Shown: positions 1 through 6,506 of the stretch, one piece after another
Numbering within the stretch: position 1 is the first letter of the stretch
Layout of the letters: every line of letters begins with the position of its first letter
NCBI RefSeq assembly: GCF_003399635.1
Contig: NZ_NBXB01000027.1
Span: forward strand, 1 to 64,000
Source: Subtercola boreus
Lineage (GTDB): Bacteria; Actinomycetota; Actinomycetes; Actinomycetales; Microbacteriaceae
Length of the DNA stretch: 64,000 bases
Direction of reading: 5' to 3'
Made by a program: the position numbers and the translations under genes
Notes under the pieces: generated by a model
Database searches by the model: none
The model's input: only the letters and a program-made list of their open reading frames with translations
Told to the model about the DNA's origin: nothing

Positions 1-58
1 CGAGCTCCTCCGCAGAGGGCTCCGGCTTGTTTCTCTTCACAACATCCAGTGTCGTCAT
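1..58 (-). CDS. Partial CDS, N-terminus only (19 codons visible)
   Basis: A minus-strand ATG at 58 opens a frame that runs off the left edge and reads MTTLDVVKRNKPEPSAEEL. A purine-rich GGGGAAGG lies 8-10 nt upstream, a good ribosome binding site, so this is probably a real gene start. It lies downstream of the recombinase trio and on the same strand, so it may be the next gene of the same mobile unit or the first host gene beyond it. Too little is visible to name a family. Confidence 0.45.
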   Translation of the reverse strand, partial: MTTLDVVKRNKPEPSAEEL

Positions 59-232
59 CACGGCACCTTCCCCGCCAGGCACACGCCCGACGCGTTAGGC
101 CAGAAACACCGAATTCAGCACAGTCCCCTAGCTGAAGATGCGTCGTGCCGCGGAGGTCGAGGGGACCGGCGTATTCGCATCCAATGCGAAGATGACACCC
201 TCAACTGGGTAGTGGAGGTATCGGATTGTCGG

Positions 233-1783
233 CTATGACGGCGTTTTCGGTGGTGTGGGTTCTGGGCCTTCGGGGCGTGCGTGTGCGTAGTGCGGGTTTT
301 TGTCGATGACGTAGCTGGACCAGGGGATGGTTGCTGCGGTGGCGTGTTTGGCCATGATTTGTTTGCTGTAGCCGAGCATTCGTGACAGGGATGAGGGGTC
401 GATCTCTTCGACGAGTCCACGGATGGTGGTGTTGCGCACTCCTTGGATGTTGATCCCGACACGGTCGCGTAGCTGGATGACGAGGGTGTTGGGGGAGCGG
501 GGTTTACCTGCTCGCACGCCGGGGAAGAGCCAGTGTGTGCCGGTGTTGATGGTGCCTTGTTGCTCACGTGTCTGAAGGTGCGCGAGGAAGAGAGGAATCA
601 GTTCGTCGGGAACGGGCGCTGGGTTGCGGCCAAATTTGATGGTGATGCCGATGTTTGGTTTCACGTCGACTTGGTCGATCGTTGTCATGCTGAGCCGGCC
701 GATCGGGATGCCATAGAGCAGGAACAGCAGTCCGGCGAGCCGGATCGAGGTGCTGACGTTGACGGCTTCGAGCAGGGTTTTGATGTGGCCCCGGCGTTGT
801 TGTTGGGTGAGCATGGGCGTGGTCTTGGCGAGGCGGACGGGCACGTCGAGGCTGGGTAGGGTTTTCTCTCGGCCGAGGTAGCGGACGAAGTTGCGGATGT
901 GTCTTCTGGTCGAGGTGCCTTCGGTGAGGTACTGATCGATGTGGATCTGGGACATTGTCACGCTGGTCTTGCCGTGCTCGTCGAGGAGCCAGCGGAGAAA
1001 CTTGCCCGCTTCGGTGATCTCTTGTTTCGCGCACCGTGTCGCGTAGTTCATGTTCTTCGTCTCGGACGACTCTGTCGTGAGCCGACGGAGGTGATGCCAT
1101 TTGGCGAAGCGCTCGATCGGGGAGTGGATGGCGGGGGTTGGGCGGAGTTCGTCGAGTCGGTCGTTGAGCCATTGCTCGAAGACCGCGATCTGCCGATCGT
1201 GTTGCGCGGGGAGCATGTGGTTGTGGGTCAGGATCGATCGGAGGTGCTCGACCGCGGCGGTTTGCGGGAGGGCATCGAATGCTTCGTGGGACAGCGTGAG
1301 CTCACGGTCTCCGAGTCGTTTCAGCAGCTCGGTGGACGCGCCGCCGTTGGTACGCAGCCAGGTGTAAATACTCTCGGGCCGTTTGACGGTTGTCAGGACT
1401 GTGATCAAACGTTTCAGGCGAAGATCGGGTGGGTCGTGGGGTTTAAGGAGCGCGGTGAGTTCGCCGTCGAGGACACAGACGATGCACTGGCCGCCTCGGA
1501 ACCGTTCGCGTTCGAGGCCGCAAAGATCGCAGGTCAGATTCGTCGTGATCTCGGCGCATTCAGCACAGATGTCATCGCCGGTTTCCAGGCGCCCGGGGAG
1601 CATCCGGCTTGTGTCACAGAGCGGGCAGGTACCGAACGTGTGGACCGCATTCGTGAAGCAGATGCCACAGATTTTCCCGTCTGGCCAGCGGACCCGAATC
1701 TTTCCCGTGACCCGGCCGCAACGATCGCAGGTGTACCCGGTCGTGGTCGTTCGGGGCCGGCCTCTCGGTTTGAACTCAGTCAT
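233..1783 (-). CDS. Zinc-ribbon plus degenerate tyrosine-recombinase-like protein (516 aa)
   Basis: The first ~105 residues hold six CxxC pairs (C19/C22, C39/C42, C53/C56, C73/C76, C85/C88, C100/C103), enough for three zinc ribbons. The C-terminal ~300 residues follow the core-binding plus catalytic layout of XerC/D-type recombinases, but the active site is eroded. The HxxR motif reads TTIR at 452-455 (His lost, Arg kept), the second His is a Tyr in LGY (472), and no Tyr sits at the nucleophile position near 481. I infer a DNA-binding accessory subunit without strand-transfer activity. Its start overlaps the end of the XRE gene by 8 nt, so the two are translationally linked. An active recombinase using a different tyrosine cannot be excluded. 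It is the third gene of a trio organised like tnpA-tnpB-tnpC of Tn554-type elements, though with different proteins. Confidence 0.75.
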   Translation of the reverse strand: MTEFKPRGRPRTTTTGYTCDRCGRVTGKIRVRWPDGKICGICFTNAVHTFGTCPLCDTSRMLPGRLETGDDICAECAEITTNLTCDLCGLERERFRGGQCIVCVLDGELTALLKPHDPPDLRLKRLITVLTTVKRPESIYTWLRTNGGASTELLKRLGDRELTLSHEAFDALPQTAAVEHLRSILTHNHMLPAQHDRQIAVFEQWLNDRLDELRPTPAIHSPIERFAKWHHLRRLTTESSETKNMNYATRCAKQEITEAGKFLRWLLDEHGKTSVTMSQIHIDQYLTEGTSTRRHIRNFVRYLGREKTLPSLDVPVRLAKTTPMLTQQQRRGHIKTLLEAVNVSTSIRLAGLLFLLYGIPIGRLSMTTIDQVDVKPNIGITIKFGRNPAPVPDELIPLFLAHLQTREQQGTINTGTHWLFPGVRAGKPRSPNTLVIQLRDRVGINIQGVRNTTIRGLVEEIDPSSLSRMLGYSKQIMAKHATAATIPWSSYVIDKNPHYAHARPEGPEPTPPKTPS

Positions 1784-2114
1784 CGTCTGGTCGATGGATC
1801 CGGGCCCGAACGGGGCGATACGCCGCCAGCAGGGGAACGTTCGTATCGCCGGCGACCCGGCTCCGCTTGGCCTTCACCTCGGTGCTGGTGTACGTGACCA
1901 GCTCGTTCATCTCGACACCGAAAACGTCACACAACGCGGCTAGGACCTGGAACGCGATGCGGTCCGGGTCGTGGGCCACGATCCGGTTGATCTGTGACTC
2001 GGACAAGGTGATGCCACGCTCTCGGAGGGGCTCGACAAGGTCTCGGCTGGTGCGGATTCCAACGCGAGCCATCAGCTCGCGAACGTGGAACGTGTACTCG
2101 ATGTGATGTTTCAT
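1776..2114 (-). CDS. XRE-family helix-turn-helix regulator (112 aa)
   Basis: A compact protein with a Cro/CI-type helix-turn-helix at about residues 12-75 (VRELMARVGIRTSRDLVEPL, then SESQINRIVAHDPDRI and AALCDVFGVEMNEL). This matches the Xre profile in which five helices end in a conserved 'L..IC..L' segment. It is the middle gene of the trio: its ATG overlaps the stop of the integrase gene (ATGA at 2111-2114) and its own end overlaps the next gene by 8 nt. It probably represses the trio, acting on the palindromes upstream of the integrase, or directs recombination; neither is shown by sequence. The tail after residue 80 is basic and unstructured. Confidence 0.8.
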   Translation of the reverse strand: MKHHIEYTFHVRELMARVGIRTSRDLVEPLRERGITLSESQINRIVAHDPDRIAFQVLAALCDVFGVEMNELVTYTSTEVKAKRSRVAGDTNVPLLAAYRPVRARIHRPDDD

Positions 2115-3244
2115 CGTGGTGCCCTTCCTGTGTTCCTCGCTGGTTTGAGCAGGAGTCTGCCTTTGCTTGTGAGGAGATCTTTCGTCAGAACCCGTTCCAT
2201 CTCTTTCGCGGCGAAATCGGCCGAGGGGAGCGTATAGATGGTTGTGGTGGAGGTGTTCGCGTGTCCCAGCTGCATGGAGATGAATTTCTCGTCGTAGCCG
2301 TAAACGGTGATCATGTGTGTTGCGTAGGACCGGCGCAACCCGTGGATATCGACGCCCGGGCCAAGACCCAGTGCTCTCACGAACCCGTTGAACCGCGAAC
2401 CGAGGTCGTTCTCGGCGACCACGCCGCCGGTCGATGTCGGGAACAGGTGTCTGATCGGTTCACCGAACCGGGGGAGCCCGTTTTCTACCCAAACGGCGAC
2501 AGCCTCCGCGGCCCAGTCGACCAGGGTCTGAACTGTGCGCTGCTTCTTCGGAGCGCCCTTGTTCGCCTTCCCGTTGCGGACCCGCAAAAGACCGTAATCA
2601 CCGAAATACGGAGCCTTAGCGCTGGCAGAGAAATCGACCAGGTCCAGCCGGCGCAGCTCATCGTGACGGAGCCCCCAGCCGTAGCAGACCTTCAACGCTG
2701 TGACATCTCGCCAAGCGGCAAGCCCGCCCTTCACCTTCGACCGGATAATTCGCTGAACCTCGTCATCGGCGAAGTCGAAGAACTGCTGCAGCTCGGCCAA
2801 ATCGAAGACCCGCTTCTCGGGCCCCATACTCGCTTCCTGGGTATGACGAGCCTTGTTCAGATCGGTGATGACCTGCGACATCGACGTACCGAACAGCCGT
2901 CCGCACGCCTCGTTCCACGGATAACTCTCACTCGTCGCATACGCACAGAACAACGAGACATCGCTTTGGTACGCCCGGATACTCTCCTGAACAAGACCCC
3001 TCACATTCACTAAGTGTGAGAAATACTCGTCAGCATCGGAGGGCATCCATTCCCACGGAAACTTACCCGTGAAATCACAGAACAAGAGAACCCGGTTCAC
3101 CCGACGGCTAACCGTTTTCTCAACGAAGTTCTTCGCGAACTGCTGACGCTTCCAGCCCGTCAAAACCTCGCCTAAGAAAGCGTCCTTCTCGGGCTCCCGA
3201 TCAGGCAGCGGCAGGAACGATAACCCACCCAATTTGTCGACCAA
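2111..3244 (-). CDS. Tyrosine recombinase / phage-type integrase (377 aa)
   Basis: Complete site-specific recombinase. An N-terminal SAM-like core-binding domain spans about residues 30-135 and the catalytic domain about 150-350. All catalytic residues are visible: Arg193 (YGWGLRHDEL), Lys226 in the beta-hairpin, His301-x-x-Arg304 (HGLRRS), His328 (LGHANTSTTT) and the nucleophile Tyr337. It should cut and rejoin DNA at paired sites through a 3'-phosphotyrosine intermediate. It is the first gene of a minus-strand trio with the XRE regulator (4-nt overlap) and the zinc-ribbon protein. The 417-bp upstream region carries inverted half-sites that are candidate crossover or operator sites. The element looks intact at this gene; no phage genes are nearby, so a transposon-like or integrative element is more likely than a prophage. 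Confidence 0.9.
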   Translation of the reverse strand: MVDKLGGLSFLPLPDREPEKDAFLGEVLTGWKRQQFAKNFVEKTVSRRVNRVLLFCDFTGKFPWEWMPSDADEYFSHLVNVRGLVQESIRAYQSDVSLFCAYATSESYPWNEACGRLFGTSMSQVITDLNKARHTQEASMGPEKRVFDLAELQQFFDFADDEVQRIIRSKVKGGLAAWRDVTALKVCYGWGLRHDELRRLDLVDFSASAKAPYFGDYGLLRVRNGKANKGAPKKQRTVQTLVDWAAEAVAVWVENGLPRFGEPIRHLFPTSTGGVVAENDLGSRFNGFVRALGLGPGVDIHGLRRSYATHMITVYGYDEKFISMQLGHANTSTTTIYTLPSADFAAKEMERVLTKDLLTSKGRLLLKPARNTGRAPR

Positions 3245-3272
3245 TCCGCCTCCAACGCCGTCCGCAGTTCTT

Positions 3273-3298
3273 GCAGACTATCTGCGCTATATGCAGAT
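3273..3298. promoter_or_regulatory. Three alternating GCAGA/TCTGC half-sites upstream of integrase
   Basis: Half-sites read GCAGA (3273-3277), TCTGC (3281-3285) and GCAGA (3293-3297). The last two form ATCTGCgctatatGCAGAT, perfect 6-bp arms around a 7-bp centre. This geometry fits a tyrosine-recombinase core site (6-8 bp between inverted arms) and equally an XRE operator. It lies 29-54 bp upstream of the integrase start. Confidence 0.45.
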
Positions 3299-3455
3299 GG
3301 CAATATGGAAGTCCTGATCAGACCAACATCACACAGGCAGCGCCGCAGCCGTCCGTCGCAGCGTCGCTAACGTCACACCACTACGAGTGGTAGGAATGAA
3401 AGTGCAGGTCAGCAAGGTTATCGACGGGCTCAAGGAACGGGTACAGGTTTACCGG

Positions 3456-3478
3456 CTATCTGCACGATATGCGTATGA
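3456..3478. repeat. Degenerate second copy of the CTATCTGC...ATATGC element
   Basis: CTATCTGC followed by ACGATAT and GCGTATG repeats the element at 3278-3299 in direct orientation 178 bp away. The left arm is identical and the right arm degenerate (GCGTAT against GCAGAT). An imperfect pair of this kind is expected for accessory sites of a recombinase or for tandem operators. Confidence 0.4.
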
Positions 3479-3661
3479 CTACGATACTACTTGACATAAT
3501 GCACATTATCAGCGCACTGAAACAAGGCGCAAGACGGTTGTTTGCGTGCCCTGGCCGTATCAACTAGCTTGAGGGCTACCGGAAGTAAAACCGAGGGCGA
3601 TCGCCCACGCTCGTACGCCGCTCAGTGAGCCGCCACTTCTCCCCATGTGGAGGAATGCGCC

Positions 3662-5137
3662 ATGAGCAACCAGAATGAGTCACCGATCACGACCACAGGG
3701 CCTGAGGTTTCGTCAGGTCGACGTCGGCCGCAGACGTTGAAAGCTGCCGCTGTCGCTCTCGCCGGACTTTCCGCTGTGTTCCTCTTCGAGATGCTCGACA
3801 ACTCGATCCTCAACGTCGCGTTACCCACCATCGGGCGGGAACTGAACGCGTCACTCACTTCGCTGCAGTGGGTCACGGGCGCCTATGCGGTCGTCTTCGG
3901 CGGGCTCATGCTTCTGTTCAGCGCAATCGCGGACCGGTTCGGCCGCCGCCGCGTGATGCTGGTGGGTCTGGCGCTCCTGGCCCTCGCGAGCCTGTGTACA
4001 GCCTTCGTCACGACGCCCGAACAGCTGATCGCCGTGCGGGCTGCCATGGGCATCGCAGCTGCGATGACCACCCCCGGTTCCATGGCGCTCGCGTTCCGAC
4101 TCTTCGACGTCGAGAACCTGCGCATCCGGGCACTCACCCTCATCTCCACCGTCGGTCTGGTGGGTCTGGCGGTGGGCCCGACCGTCGGCGGCTTCGTCCT
4201 CGCGGTCGCACCGTGGCAGGTGTTACTGCTGACCAACGTGCCGATCGCCGCGCTGGCGTTCATCGGGATCAGGCTGGGCGTCGGAAAGGATGTTCCGGCC
4301 GAACTCCACCGCGATCCTCTCGACGTCGCCGGAGCACTCCTCGGCACCGCTACGATCGTGCTGGCCCTCGTGACTCCCACTCTCTTCGTGGACGAAGGCA
4401 CTGGATCCTGGACTCCGTGGGCGGCAACGTCCGGTGCCGTGATCTCGGGTATCCTCTTCGTCGTCCGCGAGCGGACGGCCACCTCTCCCCTCCTCGACCT
4501 GAAACTCGTCGCTCTACCGCTCGTGTCCAGCGGACTGGCCTACAAGGCCGCTTCGGGTCTGGCGGTCGCCGGCCTCGGCTACATGGTGACCCTCCAGCTG
4601 CAGTTCGCCTGGGGGTGGCCACCGGCACTCGCCGCAGTCGGACTGCTCCCCCAGGTCGTCGTGCTGCTCGGTAGCGGAAGCCTCGTCGGGCCGTTCGTCC
4701 GAAAGGTCGGTATGGATCGGGCAGCGTGGATCAGTGCCGCCTCGGTCGTGCTCGGCCTCGGCGTCTTCTCCGCCGGCAGCCGCTTTGGCTACGGGTGGAT
4801 CGCGCTCGCCCTCGTGCTCGTTGCCGCAGGGATGCGCGTGGTCGGTGTCGTCGCCGGCACCAACGTCATGACAGGCCTGCCGAAAGACCGCACCACAATC
4901 GGTGCTGCACTCGTCGACACGTCCAGCGAAGTCGCGACCGGGATCGGCATCGCCGTGACAGGGACCATCCTCGCCGCGCTCTTCACCGGGAGCATCTCGT
5001 CTGGCCACTGGACCGCACAACAAGCGGATGCGTTCCAGAACGGAGTCACCATCGCCGGCCTCGCGCTCACCGCCATGGCAGCCGCACTGGTGTGGTTCGG
5101 TATCGCTCGGAGCCGTTCGAACCGCAACAGGCTGTGA
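3662..5137 (+). CDS. MFS drug efflux transporter, DHA2 family, 14 TM (491 aa)
   Basis: A proton-driven multidrug exporter of the EmrB/QacA/LfrA type. Residues 45-57 (LDNSILNVALPTI) are the DHA2 signature in TM1, and ADRFGRRR at about 90-97 is the MFS loop 2-3 motif. Hydrophobic segments then continue to the C-terminus, consistent with 14 helices. I choose ATG 3662 because GGAGGA (3649-3654) sits 7 nt upstream; a GTG at 3647 would add five residues but lies inside that ribosome binding site. Its 3' end lies where a minus-strand gene (5466 downward) seems cut off, so it may have arrived with the recombinase element. The substrate cannot be predicted. Confidence 0.9.
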   Translation: MSNQNESPITTTGPEVSSGRRRPQTLKAAAVALAGLSAVFLFEMLDNSILNVALPTIGRELNASLTSLQWVTGAYAVVFGGLMLLFSAIADRFGRRRVMLVGLALLALASLCTAFVTTPEQLIAVRAAMGIAAAMTTPGSMALAFRLFDVENLRIRALTLISTVGLVGLAVGPTVGGFVLAVAPWQVLLLTNVPIAALAFIGIRLGVGKDVPAELHRDPLDVAGALLGTATIVLALVTPTLFVDEGTGSWTPWAATSGAVISGILFVVRERTATSPLLDLKLVALPLVSSGLAYKAASGLAVAGLGYMVTLQLQFAWGWPPALAAVGLLPQVVVLLGSGSLVGPFVRKVGMDRAAWISAASVVLGLGVFSAGSRFGYGWIALALVLVAAGMRVVGVVAGTNVMTGLPKDRTTIGAALVDTSSEVATGIGIAVTGTILAALFTGSISSGHWTAQQADAFQNGVTIAGLALTAMAAALVWFGIARSRSNRNRL

Positions 5138-5466
5138 GCGTGTTCGACGACGACCTGGTTGCCGGCGCTCGGGTCACTCGTGTAGGCCTTGAGTTTCGTC
5201 ACCGCGTTCCGGAGGTCGGCGTCGGCGGCTTTCGCCGCGGCGACGACTGCCGGGTTCGTCGCCTGGTTCAGACCGGGTCGCGCGGTGCCGTCGTCGACGA
5301 TGGTGGCGCAGGAATCCGCCAGTTGCACGAGAGCGAACTGGATCTGGTTCAGCACCGTTTCGAACCCGCTCTGATCGAGGCTCGAGATGACCGGCCCGAC
5401 CGTGTTGCACGACGCGGTGGCGGCGAGTTGGTCGGGTGTGAGTGCTGCTGGCCCGGGCCCTGGCAT
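5138..5466 (-). pseudogene. Small Ala-rich gene, probably 3'-truncated under the efflux gene
   Basis: ATG at 5466 has a strong upstream GGGGGAG and opens MPGPGPAALTPDQLAATASC, followed by about 90 residues of ordinary protein sequence. No stop occurs before the efflux gene begins on the other strand. The frame continues antisense through it to 4789, giving an implausible tail. I read this as a gene whose natural 3' end was replaced when the efflux gene or its carrier inserted. An alternative is that it is intact and simply ends by overlapping its convergent neighbour. There is no signal peptide and the family is not recognised. Confidence 0.45.
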
Positions 5467-5651
5467 GTCTCCCCCTTCCCCCGTCGGGACGTTCTGCCGC
5501 CCCGCCGCCTCCCGGCCTCTGGTCGCTCGGCGACCGGAATCACCGCGCACCGTTCGATGGTGAGCCCCATCAGGGCGTGCGACGGAAGTTAGAACAGCCA
5601 AGCAGCGGTGGACGCCGGCGGCCCCCTCTGCGACTCGGGGTCCAGGGCAGG

Positions 5652-6506
5652 TCAGCCCGAGACATCCTTGCGGCTGAACCACCAGGCCGCCCAGGTGCCG
5701 AGCACCACCGCCCACACCAGGCCCGAGAGCACCGAGTCGGCTACGGGGGCGAGATCTGTGGGCGCCGTCAGGAACTGGCTGAACGCGGTCGAATAGTGCG
5801 TCGGCAGGATGATCCGCAGATCCCCGAGCGTCGGAATGGAGTCGAGCAGCCTCGACAGGATCGACACCAGCACGACTCCCCCGGCAGCGGCCAGCGGGCT
5901 GTTCGACACCACCGTGAGGAGGGTGCCGAGGCCCGCAGCCCAGAGCAGTCCGGCGGCGCCCGTCGCGGTGGCGAGACCGAGGCGCCCGATCGAGTCGCCG
6001 AGCGCGAGTCGGGGACCGCCCGGCACCTGGATGCCGCCCGGCCCGTACGAGACGAGGCCGACGACAAGCGCGACCACGGTCAGCGCGATGAGACCCGCGA
6101 GGAGGAGCGCCGACGCAACCCCCACCTTCACGGCGAGCAGCCGCAGCCGCGGAACCGGGATGGTGAGCAGGTATTTCAGGGTCGAACGGGAGGCCTCCCC
6201 CGCGATCATGTCGCCGTAGAGCAGGGCAGCGATCAGGGTGATGAGAAAACCCTGGGTCAACTGCAGCACGAAGGCCGTGAAGGTGCCGCCGCTCGCCTGG
6301 GCGAGCGCGACGAGGGTGGTGGCCGAAGAGCTGCTGCCGCTGGTGGATGTCGGCGCTCCCCCGATGAGCAACGCGAGTCTCACGATCACCGGTATCAGCA
6401 CGAGGATGAGCAGCACGATGCGCACCCGCCACTGGCTGAGCTGGCGGGCAAGCTCGACCCGGAACGGCATGGTGCCCGGGCGGCCGGGCAGCTGGGCTGC
6501 GCTCAT
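5652..6506 (-). CDS. ABC-2 type transporter permease (284 aa)
   Basis: Integral membrane subunit of an ABC exporter. A cytosolic N-terminus is followed by a hydrophobic helix near residues 28-50, a Ser/Thr-rich loop, and further helices around 85-105, 125-155, 180-210, 215-235 and 255-275, the usual six-helix ABC-2 pattern. The cytosolic segment with GEASRSTLKYLLTIPVPRLR is typical of ABC-2 permeases that pair with CcmA/DrrA-like ATPases. Its ATG overlaps the TGA of the hydrolase-ATPase fusion gene upstream (ATGA at 6503-6506), so the two should be co-translated and form one transporter. The substrate is unknown. Confidence 0.85.
   Translation of the reverse strand: MSAAQLPGRPGTMPFRVELARQLSQWRVRIVLLILVLIPVIVRLALLIGGAPTSTSGSSSSATTLVALAQASGGTFTAFVLQLTQGFLITLIAALLYGDMIAGEASRSTLKYLLTIPVPRLRLLAVKVGVASALLLAGLIALTVVALVVGLVSYGPGGIQVPGGPRLALGDSIGRLGLATATGAAGLLWAAGLGTLLTVVSNSPLAAAGGVVLVSILSRLLDSIPTLGDLRIILPTHYSTAFSQFLTAPTDLAPVADSVLSGLVWAVVLGTWAAWWFSRKDVSG

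Larger units (their letters stand above)
3245..3661. other. 417-bp intergenic leader of the recombinase trio, palindrome-rich
   Basis: No convincing gene is present. It is visibly AT-richer than its surroundings and holds several short dyads: alternating half-sites at 3273-3298, a degenerate second copy at 3456-3478, a 15-bp palindrome ACCACTACGAGTGGT at 3377-3391 and ATAATGCACATTAT at 3496-3509. The divergent arrangement (trio on minus, efflux gene on plus) means both promoters should lie here. A TTGACA at 3491-3496 has no credible -10 at 16-18 nt, so I do not assign a promoter. Confidence 0.6.

Noticed and set aside
3491-3519. Consensus -35 TTGACA upstream of the efflux gene
   Set aside because: No -10-like hexamer at 16-18 nt; the site overlaps a palindrome, so a promoter is not supported.
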